A stretch of 64,000 nt of DNA, taken from Chitinophaga sp. CF118 (GTDB lineage: Bacteria > Bacteroidota > Bacteroidia > Chitinophagales > Chitinophagaceae). The notes beneath the pieces are model-generated. The model made no database searches. It saw nothing but the letters and a program-made list of their open reading frames with translations, and had not been told where the DNA came from. The position numbers and the translations under genes are program-made. Within the stretch, counting starts at the first letter, position 1. The number at the start of each line of letters is the position of its first letter. The stretch spans positions 62,001-126,000 of the forward strand of contig NZ_FOMK01000013.1 in the NCBI RefSeq assembly GCF_900112615.1, written 5' to 3'. Shown here in pieces: positions 7,305-18,100 of the stretch.

Positions 7305-10300
7305 ATGAACAAATTACCTTTAATAATTTTCTGTTTGCTGATCACGATGGTCTGTTCTCTGAGAGCACAGAAAACAGAAAGGATCACCATAAGAGGTAAA
7401 GTACTGGATGCAAATACCAGGTTGCCGGTTATTGGAGCATCGGTTGTAGAACTGGATAAAGATAAACGTACCGTTGCCGGAGTGGTTACTGATATAGATG
7501 GAAATTTTGCCATCAGGGTTTCCAATCTTAAAAACCTGATTTCTGTTTCTTTTATTAGTTACAAAACCATTATCCAGCCTATTAATGATAGAACGGTTAT
7601 TAACTTTCAACTGGCATCCAATACAAGGGATTTAAATGAGGTAAATATTGTTGCGCGTCAAACCGTAGACAATGGTACCGGAATGAATGTTGAAAGCCGC
7701 AATTCCACATTTGCTACTGCTACTATTAAGGCAAAGGATCTGGAAGAGCTTTCGGCAGCATCCATAGATCAGGCCTTGCAGGGACGTCTTCCTGGTGTAG
7801 ACATCGGTACTACCTCTGGCGATCCGGGTGCAGGGATGTCTATCCGCATCAGGGGAACTGCTTCCATAAATGGTTCGGCAAATCCGCTGATAGTACTGGA
7901 TGGAATGCCATATGATACTGAAGTGCCTTCTGATTTCAATTTTGGTAGTGCTGATGAACAGGGATATGCGCAACTGCTGAATATATCTCCTTCTGATATC
8001 AGGGATATTACGGTGCTGAAAGATGCTGCGGCAACGGCTGTATGGGGATCACGTGCAGCTAATGGCGTGTTGATCATTAACACTAAAAGAGGAACTATCG
8101 GGAGACCGGCTATCACCTATAATTTCAAAGGAACATTTTCCAAACAACCACGTAATATTCCATTACTGAATGGTGATCAGTATGCAACATTGATCCCTGA
8201 GGAAATTGCGAATACCAATGGATTGCCCTTAAATATTCAAACGAATAAAGAGTTTTCATTTGATCCTAATGATCCCTATTGGTATTACAATTACAGCAAT
8301 AATACGGATTGGGTGAAAGCCATTACCCGCCTGGGTTATTCACAGGATCATAATATTTCAATGACAGGTGGAGGTGAAAAAGCCCGTTACTACGCATCAG
8401 TGGGATACCTGGATCAAAAAGGAACTACAGTGGGTACTTCATTACAACGTATAACGTCTAAAATTAACCTCGATTATAACGTATCTAACCGTATCCGTTT
8501 CAAATCAGATATAACGTATACGCATGTAGATAATAACCTGAATTACGTACCGGATAAAAGTTACCAGGTAAGGGGTGTAGCTTATACCAAGATGCCTAAT
8601 ATGGCAATTCATGAATACGATGAATATGGAAATGTAACACCCAATTATCTGTCACCGGCATCTAATATCCAGGGTGTCTATTACAATACCTACAATCCGG
8701 TGGCACTGGCTATGGAAAGTATGTATAAACAGGTGGGTGAAAGGATCACACCGAAATTTAATATCCAGTATGATGTAATCCCTTCTTCCCTACTGGCTAC
8801 TTTTGATGTACAGTTTGATATCAATAACACAAAAGCCAGAACCTTCCTGCCGCAGGTTGCTACTGGCCGGCCGGTAACAGAAACTGTTGTTAACCGTGCA
8901 GGCGACAGCGATGGTGATGTGTTTGATGTTTACACAAAAACCAATTTAGTATATACACGTAAAAAGAATGATGTTAATCATAACCTGCAGGCGTTAATGT
9001 CTATACAAACAGAGGATAGGAATTACATCACACATAATGCACTTACTTCAAATACGGCGTCATCAGCATTTCAGGACCCTTCCAATCCTTCCAGAACAGC
9101 TAATTCGGATCTCGTACTGGAATCCGTACAGGGTAGGACCAGAAGTGTTGGTTTGTTGCTGCAGGGGCAATATGGTTTATTAGACCGTTATATTATAAAT
9201 GCAGGTGTACGTGGTGATGGAAATTCCAGGTTCGGCCCCAATTACAGATATGGGTTATTCCCTTCGCTTTCATTAAGATGGCGCTTTTCCGGAGAACCGT
9301 TCATGAAAAAATATAAGTTCATTGATGACCTGAGTTTCAGAGCCAGTTATGGACAGAGCGGTTCGGCTCCTCCTGATAAAGCAGCATGGAATTATTTCAA
9401 TACTTATCAACCGTTCGACTATAGTTATATGGGAATGTCTGGAGTTTATCCTTCAAATATAGAACTCTCAAATCTGAAGTGGCAAACTGTAGTGGGACAA
9501 AACATAGGTTTTAATTTATGGATCTTTAAAAACCGTATCCGTATTGATGCGGAGGCATATCGAAACCGCACTAAAGATATGTTTTACGAAGACCTGCGGA
9601 TCCCTTCTTATTCAGGGTCTTCCTCCATTGCTATGAACGTGGGTACGATGGATAACCAGGGTTGGGAAATACTGCTGAATACTATACCTATAAAAACTGC
9701 AAAGTGGCAGGTGGGCTTTGACCTCAATATTGCCCGAAATACAAATGTTGTGAGAGAAGTATCTGAATTTTTTCCCCGCGAGAATAATGTAGCAATTAAT
9801 CAGAACGGGAAATATAAAACCTATTTACAGATAGGTAATCCCTTTGGATCATATTATGGATTCAGATATAAAGGAGTTTATAAAGATCGTGATGCAACTA
9901 TTGTAAGAGATGCCAGTGGCGGCAAGATAGCAGGTGCCAATGGGCAAACGCTTTATATGCGTTTCAACTATCCGGCTACTGACTACACTTTTCAACCAGG
10001 TGATGCTATGTATGAGGACATCAATCATGATGGTAATATAGACAACAAGGATATTGTTTACCTGGGTAATGGGATTCCAAAAATAACAGGAGGTTTTGGT
10101 CCTAACGTTACTTTTATGGGGAGTCTTAAACTCACTACATACTTCGTGTATCGCCTGGGTTACGACCTGGTAAACCAGGCTGATATGAATACCAGCAACA
10201 TGTACAGTTACGATAATCAGAGTACTGTGGTTTTGCGGAGATGGCGTAATCCCGGTGATGTAACGGATATCCCAAGAGCGTTATACCGTTCTGGTTATAA

Positions 10301-10580
10301 CTGGCTGGGATCGGACAGATATATACAGGATGCTTCTTTTGTACGGCTGCAGTCGGTTACGTTAAGATATAATTTTGGAAAGAGGGTATTGGATAGACTG
10401 AGAATCAGGAATGCCAGCTTTTATATAACAGCAGAGAATTTATATACCTGGACAAAATACATAGGTCAGAACCCGGATGTAGCTATGAAAGGAGATAATG
10501 ACCCCTTTGCTTATCCTGTAGATAATGCATTGACTCCTCCACCGAAGAATTTCCTGATAGGAATTTCTGCTAGTTTTTAA
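7305..10580 (+). CDS. SusC/RagA-family TonB-dependent outer-membrane transporter (first pair)
   Basis: 1091 residues. Signal peptide 1-21 (C-S-L-R-A-Q). Residues about 25-105 are a carboxypeptidase-regulatory-like domain (I-R-G-K-V-L-D-A, G-A-S-V-V-E, V-T-D-I-D-G-N-F). The plug domain lies around 125-265, with L-Q-G-R-L-P-G-V-D-I, I-R-I-R-G-T-A-S-I-N-G, P-L-I-V-L-D-G-M-P and V-L-K-D-A-A-A-T-A-V-W-G-S-R-A-A-N-G-V. A 22-strand barrel follows and ends in a terminal aromatic residue (A-S-F). The protein imports oligosaccharides across the outer membrane with energy from TonB-ExbBD. It has no N-terminal STN signalling domain, so FecI/FecR-type control through this protein is not expected. The paired SusD gene begins 21 bp downstream. 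Confidence 0.95.
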   Translation: MNKLPLIIFCLLITMVCSLRAQKTERITIRGKVLDANTRLPVIGASVVELDKDKRTVAGVVTDIDGNFAIRVSNLKNLISVSFISYKTIIQPINDRTVINFQLASNTRDLNEVNIVARQTVDNGTGMNVESRNSTFATATIKAKDLEELSAASIDQALQGRLPGVDIGTTSGDPGAGMSIRIRGTASINGSANPLIVLDGMPYDTEVPSDFNFGSADEQGYAQLLNISPSDIRDITVLKDAAATAVWGSRAANGVLIINTKRGTIGRPAITYNFKGTFSKQPRNIPLLNGDQYATLIPEEIANTNGLPLNIQTNKEFSFDPNDPYWYYNYSNNTDWVKAITRLGYSQDHNISMTGGGEKARYYASVGYLDQKGTTVGTSLQRITSKINLDYNVSNRIRFKSDITYTHVDNNLNYVPDKSYQVRGVAYTKMPNMAIHEYDEYGNVTPNYLSPASNIQGVYYNTYNPVALAMESMYKQVGERITPKFNIQYDVIPSSLLATFDVQFDINNTKARTFLPQVATGRPVTETVVNRAGDSDGDVFDVYTKTNLVYTRKKNDVNHNLQALMSIQTEDRNYITHNALTSNTASSAFQDPSNPSRTANSDLVLESVQGRTRSVGLLLQGQYGLLDRYIINAGVRGDGNSRFGPNYRYGLFPSLSLRWRFSGEPFMKKYKFIDDLSFRASYGQSGSAPPDKAAWNYFNTYQPFDYSYMGMSGVYPSNIELSNLKWQTVVGQNIGFNLWIFKNRIRIDAEAYRNRTKDMFYEDLRIPSYSGSSSIAMNVGTMDNQGWEILLNTIPIKTAKWQVGFDLNIARNTNVVREVSEFFPRENNVAINQNGKYKTYLQIGNPFGSYYGFRYKGVYKDRDATIVRDASGGKIAGANGQTLYMRFNYPATDYTFQPGDAMYEDINHDGNIDNKDIVYLGNGIPKITGGFGPNVTFMGSLKLTTYFVYRLGYDLVNQADMNTSNMYSYDNQSTVVLRRWRNPGDVTDIPRALYRSGYNWLGSDRYIQDASFVRLQSVTLRYNFGKRVLDRLRIRNASFYITAENLYTWTKYIGQNPDVAMKGDNDPFAYPVDNALTPPPKNFLIGISASF

Positions 10581-10601
10581 ACAGATAAAATATTAACAGT
10601 A

Positions 10602-12083
10602 ATGAAATACAAATTACTTCTGCTGATAGTCATATTTCTGACACCATCCTGTAGTAAATGGTTGGATGTAAAACCACAGGATGGTATTATCCGCGATAAT
10701 TACTGGCAAAACAAGGAGCAACTGAAAGCAGCTGTGATAGGATGTTACTCTTCACTCCTGGATAATGAGCTGGTTGAGAATCTCTTTGTATGGGGCGAAT
10801 TAAGGGCGGATATGGTGACTTCTACCCTGAATACATCCATAGATGAGGTTAATATCATGCAGGCCAATATTCTGTCCAGTAACAGCTATACCAGCTGGGC
10901 ATCTGTTTATCGCACCATTAATTATTGCAATACTGTCATCGACTTCGCTGCACAAGTTCTCCAATCAGATAAAACATTAACGCAGGAACAACTGGATGCT
11001 TACCTGGCAGAAGCGCATGGCCTCAGAGCGCTGATGTATTATAACCTGTTAAGATCGTTCGGGGAAGTGCCGCTGCAATTGAAAGCCAGTGCAAGCGATG
11101 ATCAATTGCAACAGTTAAAGAAGAGCTCTCAACAGGAGGTGTATGATCAGATCATGAAAGATCTCTCCTTCGCGGAACAACATGCAGTAGAAACTTATGG
11201 TAATATCACAGTAGATAAAGGCCGGTTTACAAAGTTCACGATATATGCGATTGAGGCAGATGCTTATTTGTGGATGGAGAAATATGAAGATTGCATAACA
11301 GCATGTGATAAGATTATTAATTCAAACAGGTTTGGATTGATGGATGGCAGTGTGCAGGCCCAATGGTTCAATACCATGTATTTTGTTGGCAATTCGAATG
11401 AAAGCATTTTCGAGTTCCAGTTCGATCAGCAAAAGTTAAATCCTTTCTATGGCATGTTTGGCGCTACCAACAATCATTTTATTGGATCGCCCAGGGTAAT
11501 GGAAGAAGTATATGGTATTGATATAACGGATGAAACTAAAAAGGATATCCGTGGTGATGGCGGATCCATAAGAGCAACAGACCAGATGATCTGGAAGTTT
11601 GCCGGGGCCACGAGTGGTACACGATTGGATGCCAGATCAGCTGCCGACTCCTATGCACATTGGTTTGTATACCGCTTCGCTGATGTTTTGTTGCTGAAAG
11701 CAGAAGCATTGGCATGGGTAAGTAAGGGAGGAGACGCACTAAGACTGGTAGGCAAGGTCAGGTTGCGTGCGCATGCACTGGCTTTCACGGAAAAATCGCC
11801 AGATTCTACATCTGCTGCAGACATTTCAAATTATATCCTGGAAGAAAGAGCCCGTGAGTTTGCTTTTGAAGGTAAGCGCTGGTATGATGTATTGCGCAAT
11901 GCAAAACGGGATAATTATGCTCATCTCGATATCATTCTGGATATGGTTGCAGCCAATGCGCCGGGTAACATGCAGCAATCTATTATCAATAAGTATAAGG
12001 ATGTCCGCAGTCATTACTTTCCCATTAATCAGTATGAGTTGCAGGCGGATAAGCAGCTGGTGCAGAATCCGTATTACCAATAA
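10602..12083 (+). CDS. SusD/RagB-family glycan-binding lipoprotein (first pair)
   Basis: 493 residues; lipoprotein signal with P-S-C and lipidated Cys17, followed by S-K-W-L-D-V-K-P, the usual SusD start. Typical SusD features are Y-W-Q-N-K-E-Q-L-K-A-A-V-I-G-C-Y, A-E-A-H-G-L-R-A-L-M-Y-Y-N-L-L-R-S-F-G-E-V-P-L, the TPR-like helices in the middle, Y-R-F-A-D-V-L-L-L-K-A-E-A-L and I-L-E-E-R-A-R-E-F-A-F-E-G-K-R-W-Y-D-V-L-R. It caps the barrel of the adjacent SusC on the cell surface and delivers bound glycan. Its length is normal for the family. Confidence 0.95.
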   Translation: MKYKLLLLIVIFLTPSCSKWLDVKPQDGIIRDNYWQNKEQLKAAVIGCYSSLLDNELVENLFVWGELRADMVTSTLNTSIDEVNIMQANILSSNSYTSWASVYRTINYCNTVIDFAAQVLQSDKTLTQEQLDAYLAEAHGLRALMYYNLLRSFGEVPLQLKASASDDQLQQLKKSSQQEVYDQIMKDLSFAEQHAVETYGNITVDKGRFTKFTIYAIEADAYLWMEKYEDCITACDKIINSNRFGLMDGSVQAQWFNTMYFVGNSNESIFEFQFDQQKLNPFYGMFGATNNHFIGSPRVMEEVYGIDITDETKKDIRGDGGSIRATDQMIWKFAGATSGTRLDARSAADSYAHWFVYRFADVLLLKAEALAWVSKGGDALRLVGKVRLRAHALAFTEKSPDSTSAADISNYILEERAREFAFEGKRWYDVLRNAKRDNYAHLDIILDMVAANAPGNMQQSIINKYKDVRSHYFPINQYELQADKQLVQNPYYQ

Positions 12084-12092
12084 AACTATGTT

Positions 12093-13721
12093 ATGAGAAT
12101 CATGATTATATGCCTGTTGTTGTTGTGTAGTTGTAAAAAGGTGGATATCGTTTCCAATACCACAGATGAAGTAAATATCACTGGATATCTGCAACAGCAT
12201 TCCGATAAATTTTCTTCGTTCCTGAAGATACTTTCAATTACCGGAGATGAGGGCTTCCTGGGAGTATACGGTGCTTATACCGCGTTTATACCCGACAATG
12301 ATGCAATAGCAATTTATCTCCAGTCAACAGGAAAACCCGCTATAGAAAATATTGATGTGCAGGAGCTGAAAGACCTGGTTAAATTCCACCTGCTGCAAGA
12401 TACCATCTCTACCAGTTCCTTTTCTGATGGTAAGCTATCTAAGCTCACTATGTACGGACAATACCTGATTACAGGAGCAGGTAATAAAGATGGCGTTACG
12501 AGGGTTACTGTAAACCGGCAGGCGAACATTACTCAAGGAAATATCAGGGTAGGGAATGGGATCATTCATGTAATTGATCATGTATTACAACCTGCTAAAT
12601 TCACGCTGGCAGAAATGATAGAAAATGATCCGAAGTATTCCATTTTTTCACAAGCTGTTAAAGAAACCGGTTTATATGATACACTGAATATTCTGCCTGC
12701 CAGTAATGCGGATAGCAGCAGAGCGTGGCTCACTGTACTGGCCGAATCTGATTCAGTATTGAATAATGCAGGCATCAGCAGTTATGCTGATCTGAAAACA
12801 AAACTTTCTCATACCGGCGATCCAAAAAATGTAGATGACAGTCTTCATCTATATGTCAATTATCATATCCTGTATGGGGTGAAATATCTGGCAGATATTG
12901 TTTCCAGTACATCACATACTACGCTGGCCCCTCTGGAAGTGGTTACTTCCAAACTATCAGGACAAGCGGTATTGATCAATGATGATACATTTAATGGTAT
13001 CTATGAACCGGGTGTAGAATTGAATCGCGCAGGCAGTGATAATTCAGCCAGCAATGGTGTATTACATGCTGCAATGGGGCATTTTGCTATTAAGATCCGC
13101 AACCCGGTACCCGTATACTGGGATGTAGCCAATTTCCCTGAAATCCGCAATCTGCCTGCTTATTTCGGTAAACAGAATTATCCTTTTACCCTGGCTAATA
13201 TGCCAAAAGATATTACAACTCCCGGCCCCAGTGCCATGACGTATACTGTGGGTTCCACTTATGTTAACGGAGATTTTCTGGCAATACCTTTAGGCGGGCC
13301 AGGCCGCAGTGCATGGGTTGAATTGAAAACACCATTGCTGGTGCGTGGAAAATACAAAGTGTGGATCTGTTACAGAACGCAGAAACAGTCCGGAAGTTCA
13401 AACAATGTAAACCAGATATCTGTTGATGGCGAGCCATTGCAGCGTACTATGAATTTCACAGTATCCATGCCCGTTAGCAGTGCAGGTGAAATGGAAGCGC
13501 AAGGCTGGAAATGGTATACAGACCCTGTGTCGAACAACTGGGCTAGCAGGTTGGTAGGAACGGTTGATATTAAAACAACAGACCGGCATCTGCTGAGGTT
13601 TACTACGCTGCAAGGCACACAGAATAACAATAACCTGGATATGATCCATTTTATCCCGCAGGATATGGATCAGCTATATCCACGTTTTAAAACAGATGGA
13701 ACACCGGTGCCAAGACCATAA
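12093..13721 (+). CDS. Fasciclin-domain lipoprotein with C-terminal beta-sandwich-like domain
   Basis: 542 residues. Short lipoprotein signal with Cys14 (L-C-S-C) and K-K following. FAS1 domain 1 spans about 28-170 (G-A-Y-T-A-F-I-P-D-N-D-A, K-F-H-L-L-Q-D-T, N-G-I-I-H-V-I-D-H-V-L-Q-P); FAS1 domain 2 spans about 172-330 and ends in N-G-V-L-H-A-A-M-G-H-F. The remaining C-terminal part (about 345-542) looks like a beta-sandwich module (S-A-W-V-E-L-K-T-P, K-Y-K-V-W-I-C-Y, H-L-L-R-F-T-T-L) of the type found at the C terminus of Bacteroidota FAS1 lipoproteins, possibly DUF5108-like; that name is from memory and uncertain. Presumed surface glycan-binding accessory of the PUL. The gap to SusD is 9 bp. 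Confidence 0.78.
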   Translation: MRIMIICLLLLCSCKKVDIVSNTTDEVNITGYLQQHSDKFSSFLKILSITGDEGFLGVYGAYTAFIPDNDAIAIYLQSTGKPAIENIDVQELKDLVKFHLLQDTISTSSFSDGKLSKLTMYGQYLITGAGNKDGVTRVTVNRQANITQGNIRVGNGIIHVIDHVLQPAKFTLAEMIENDPKYSIFSQAVKETGLYDTLNILPASNADSSRAWLTVLAESDSVLNNAGISSYADLKTKLSHTGDPKNVDDSLHLYVNYHILYGVKYLADIVSSTSHTTLAPLEVVTSKLSGQAVLINDDTFNGIYEPGVELNRAGSDNSASNGVLHAAMGHFAIKIRNPVPVYWDVANFPEIRNLPAYFGKQNYPFTLANMPKDITTPGPSAMTYTVGSTYVNGDFLAIPLGGPGRSAWVELKTPLLVRGKYKVWICYRTQKQSGSSNNVNQISVDGEPLQRTMNFTVSMPVSSAGEMEAQGWKWYTDPVSNNWASRLVGTVDIKTTDRHLLRFTTLQGTQNNNNLDMIHFIPQDMDQLYPRFKTDGTPVPRP

Positions 13722-13728
13722 CTATTTA

Positions 13729-15162
13729 ATGCAGAAAACAATGCCAAGATCTATAATATTTGTATTCCTCCTTACAGCAATTGCGCTTTCCTGTAAAAAG
13801 GACAAATGGAACGAAAGGAACAGGATCGATGATCCTGCACTCAATACAAATCTGTTTCAAATGATCAGCAGGAATCCTGATCTCAGTCAGTTCAGCGAAT
13901 ATCTCGTTAAAACAGGTTATGATAAAGTGATTGCTTCCTCAAAAACATTTACGGTATGGGCACCTACAAATGCTGCTTTGAAAAATGTAGATCCTTCCAT
14001 CCTGAATGATACTCTACAGCTTAAACTATTAATAGGGAATCATATTGCTAACCAGTCATACCTTACAACTATGCCTGATCCTGCTTTGCGTATCAGGACA
14101 TTAAACGGTAAGAATATTATATTCTCCAAATCAGCGGCAGACGATGCAAATATTACTACCGCTGATCAATATACGGCTAATGGCATCCTGCATGTTATCG
14201 GAGGCACACTCATTCCTAAAATGAATGCCTGGGAATACCTTAACAGTAGCACGGAAGGCAGTATTCAGAGATCCTTTTTACAATCATTGAAATACATAGG
14301 AATTGATACAGCCCTGGCTGAACAGATAGGAGTAGACCCTCAAACGGGGCAGCCCATATACAAACCCGGTACAGGTTTGGTAGAACGCAACCATTTCCTG
14401 CAAAGAACGGATATCAGTAATGAAGATTCACTGCTTACATATGTGATCCTGAAAGATGATGCCTTTACAGCAGAAAAGAATAAGCTGATTCAATACTTTA
14501 GAGATAGCACGGTTGCACTTACAGATACTATTACCCAATGGAATGTGGTGAAAGATCTTGTGTTTAATGGTGTGTATGATCCGGATAATTTGCCTGCTAC
14601 ATTATACTCTGTGAGGGATAGTGTAAAATTCCACCTGGAAAAGAGTGCTATTGTATCGGTACATAAGGTTAGTAACGGGATTGTATATATTATGGATCAT
14701 ATCGACTATGCAATTGATACCAAGATTAAACCTATTATTATTGAGGGAGAAAGATTTTCTGATCTGAAGGATCGTACTAAGGCATATTCGGTACGAACAC
14801 GAATAAATCCAATCAGCCATTTAACATTCAGAGATGTTTATATAGCTAACCACGGAATAAATGCTTTCTGGATCAATTACCAGACTATAGCCAATACGGT
14901 TACATACAAAGTGTACTGGGTAGCTGTCAATGATTTTCAGACAGGTACTTTCCCCATGAAGATAACATTCAAAGACCCTGCTGCAACTGGGTTTGCCTAT
15001 AAAACGGTTGATTTGAACAATTACAACGAGATATACCTGGGAGACTATACTGTAGATCGTTATGGATTGCTGAACCTGTACCTGGTAGGGAACAGTGTAA
15101 CTACCAATGGACTAAATACGCTTGTGTTGGATTACATCAAACTGGTACCTATTCTAAACTGA
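13729..15162 (+). CDS. Fasciclin-domain lipoprotein (third FAS1 protein of the PUL)
   Basis: 477 residues from the ATG at 13729, 7 bp after the previous stop; an upstream in-frame start would overlap that gene. Lipoprotein signal with L-S-C and Cys22, then K-K-D-K. FAS1 domains cover about 36-170 (S-K-T-F-T-V-W-A-P-T-N-A-A-L, I-G-N-H-I-A-N-Q-S, N-G-I-L-H-V-I-G-G) and about 172-335 (N-G-I-V-Y-I-M-D-H). The C-terminal 140 residues (R-F-S-D-L-K-D-R-T to the end) resemble the beta-rich C-terminal region of the preceding FAS1 lipoprotein. Together the two genes look like diverged relatives, each placed between SusD and the next SusC. Likely surface-exposed; the ligand is unknown and presumed glycan. 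Confidence 0.78.
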   Translation: MQKTMPRSIIFVFLLTAIALSCKKDKWNERNRIDDPALNTNLFQMISRNPDLSQFSEYLVKTGYDKVIASSKTFTVWAPTNAALKNVDPSILNDTLQLKLLIGNHIANQSYLTTMPDPALRIRTLNGKNIIFSKSAADDANITTADQYTANGILHVIGGTLIPKMNAWEYLNSSTEGSIQRSFLQSLKYIGIDTALAEQIGVDPQTGQPIYKPGTGLVERNHFLQRTDISNEDSLLTYVILKDDAFTAEKNKLIQYFRDSTVALTDTITQWNVVKDLVFNGVYDPDNLPATLYSVRDSVKFHLEKSAIVSVHKVSNGIVYIMDHIDYAIDTKIKPIIIEGERFSDLKDRTKAYSVRTRINPISHLTFRDVYIANHGINAFWINYQTIANTVTYKVYWVAVNDFQTGTFPMKITFKDPAATGFAYKTVDLNNYNEIYLGDYTVDRYGLLNLYLVGNSVTTNGLNTLVLDYIKLVPILN

Positions 15163-15167
15163 TTTTT

Positions 15168-18100
15168 ATGCGCATATTTACAATAGTACTCTTCATCATA
15201 CTGATCTCCTTTAAGTTAAAAGCACAGGACAGCGTGAGAGGAGTGATAAAAGAAGCTGCAACAGGAATACCCTTGCCGGGAATCAATATCAGTGTTCCCG
15301 GATATTCGGCAGCTATCACAAATGAAAAAGGTTTTTTCCGCATTAAGGTGCCTGGTTATGATGCTATACTAACCGTTTCCGGGCAGGGCTACCAGGTAAA
15401 GGAAATAGTACTGAAAGGACGGCATACTGTTACGGCAAGCCTGCGCGAAGAATCTTTTAATAGTGTTTATGATGATGCTACACTTCCTTTTGGCAAACGG
15501 CCTCAGAATCATATCAGCTATTCTATTGCATCTGTTAATACGGATGATAAGTGGCAGCGTATCTCAGAATCACCAGAATCGTATTTACAGGGGCGTGCAG
15601 CAGGTCTGAATGTTGTGAGGCGTTCTGGTACACCTGGTATTGGGGCCGATCTGTTTTTAAGGGGATATACTTCTTTGTATGCCACTAATAAACCATTGAT
15701 AGTGGTGGATGGGATGATCTATGATATCAATGAATATGGAGGTTCATTGATTACGGGGCATGTAAATAATCCGCTGGCAGATATCGATATAAAGGACATC
15801 GATAATTTTACAGTGATCAAAGACGGTACCTCCACCTATGGAACCAGAGGTGCCAACGGTGTGATCCTGATTACTACAAGCCGGACGAAGGAATTGGCTA
15901 CTAAAATTGATTTTGCTGCCAGTGGTGGATTTAATGCTGCTGTTTCAAAGCTACCTGTAATGGGAGCTGGCGATTATCGAATTTATTTATCGGACTTGTT
16001 AAAGAGTAGTGGGCTAACAGATGCGCAGATCAGTGAAAAGCCGTATATGAATGATAATCTCAATCCAGACTATAATCGCTACCACTATAATACAGACTGG
16101 CAGAAGAAGATAATGAGCAATAGTTATAACCAGCAGTATTACCTGAAAGTAAGTGGGGGTGATGATATTGCGGTGTATGGATTGTCCCTGGGATATCTGA
16201 AGCAGGCTGGTATAATTGATAACACGGATCTGAGCCGTTATCAAACGCGGTTTAATGCAGATCTCAATTTATCTGCTAAGTTAAAAACATCTGTCAATCT
16301 TGCTTTTACCTCTAATCAGCAACGGGGAAAAAATCAGGGGATAGCGAATAAAACTAACCCTTTGTATCTCGGTTTGGTGAAAGCTCCTTTTCTTCCCACA
16401 CAGGTGGTAAGCGATGAAGGGATAGAATCTCCCAGCCTGGCAGACTACGATATCTTTAATGTTTCCAACCCGGCAGCTATCATAGAAAATATGCAGGCTG
16501 TCAATAAAAACTACCGCTTTTCGGGATCAATAAACTTCCGTTACCAACTGAATAAGTCTGTTAATCTGCAAACCTTACTAGGCGTTACATACGATAAAGT
16601 AAGAGAGAATTTTTTCATTCCTGAAAGAGGAGTAGCACCGGATACATTGAGTAATGGTGTAGCTTATAACAGATCTGCCAGTAATGTAGAGCGGTTCTAT
16701 GCTTTATATAACGATACCCGTTTTTCATATAGCCATACTTTTAATCAGGTACATCATTTTTCAGCGAACGCAGGTATCCGGTTTAATAATAATAACAGTG
16801 AATCCGATTATGGTTTTGGATATAATTCTGCCACAGATGAATTTGTAAGTGTGGGCATGGGTCAGAGTCAGCTAAGACAAATCGGAGGGGGAGTAGGTAA
16901 ATGGAATTGGCTGAATACTTATGTCAATGCTGATTATGCATTGTTGAACAAGTATTTTCTGTCGTTTAATATGGCCATAGACGGATCGTCCAGGTTTGGC
17001 AAACAGGCACCGGGAGCTCTTACTATTGGGATGAATAAATATGCAGTAATGCCTTCGGTTGCTGCAGGATGGCTTATATCCTCAGAGTCCTTTTTATCAG
17101 GAGCGAATTTTATAGAGGTGCTGAAACTAAGGGCCAGCTACGGCAAAGTTGGTAATGATGATATTGGTAATTATACAGCCAGGCAATATTATATATCGCA
17201 GAACCTGCTGGGGATGCAGGGTTTGGTAAGAGGAAACATTGGTAATCCTAACCTGAAATGGGAGACGGTTGAAAAGATGAATGCAGGATTAGATGCCTCA
17301 TTTCTGAATGAACGTTTGAACATAAGTGTGGATGTATTCAATAACAACACTACTGATATGCTGACGGTTGAACCAGTTAAAACGGTAACCGGTTTCAAAA
17401 GTGTAATTACAAATAGCAGTGCTATGAAAACCCGTGGATTTGAGTTGACTGTTAGCGGAAGAATCGTAGATCGCAATTTTAAATGGGATATGGGGCTGAA
17501 CGTAGCCAGGTATGAAAATGAAATAACAAAAATACCTGGTAACCGGATACTGACTTCATATGCCAACGCTACAATACTCACTGAAAAAGGGCATCCTGCA
17601 AATCAGTTTTATGGTTATAAAACAAACGGTGTTTTTATTTCAGATGAAGAAGCGTTGAGTTCTGGTTTAACACACATCAGGGCCGATGGCACAACGGCAC
17701 CGTTTGCTGGTGGCGATATACGCTTTATAGATAAAAACGGAGATCATTTGATTAATGATGATGACAGGCAGGTAATTGGTAATCCTAACCCATCATTAAC
17801 CGGTATGTTCAGTAATATGATTTCGTGGAAGAGATGGTCTTTGGATGCTGTTTTCACATTCAGCAAGGGCAATGACATTTATAACTATACCCGCGCAAAC
17901 ATTGAATCTATGAGTGATGCCGGAAACCAATCGTTAGCAATGGTAAACAGATGGAGGGCCGACGGGCAGGTGACCGCCATTCCCCGCACTGCCTGGGGAG
18001 ACCCCTCTGGCAATGCGCGTTTTTCGGATCGTTGGATAGAAGATGGTTCTTACCTGCGGTTGCGGACTATGTCGATAACCTATAACCTGCCTTTAAAACG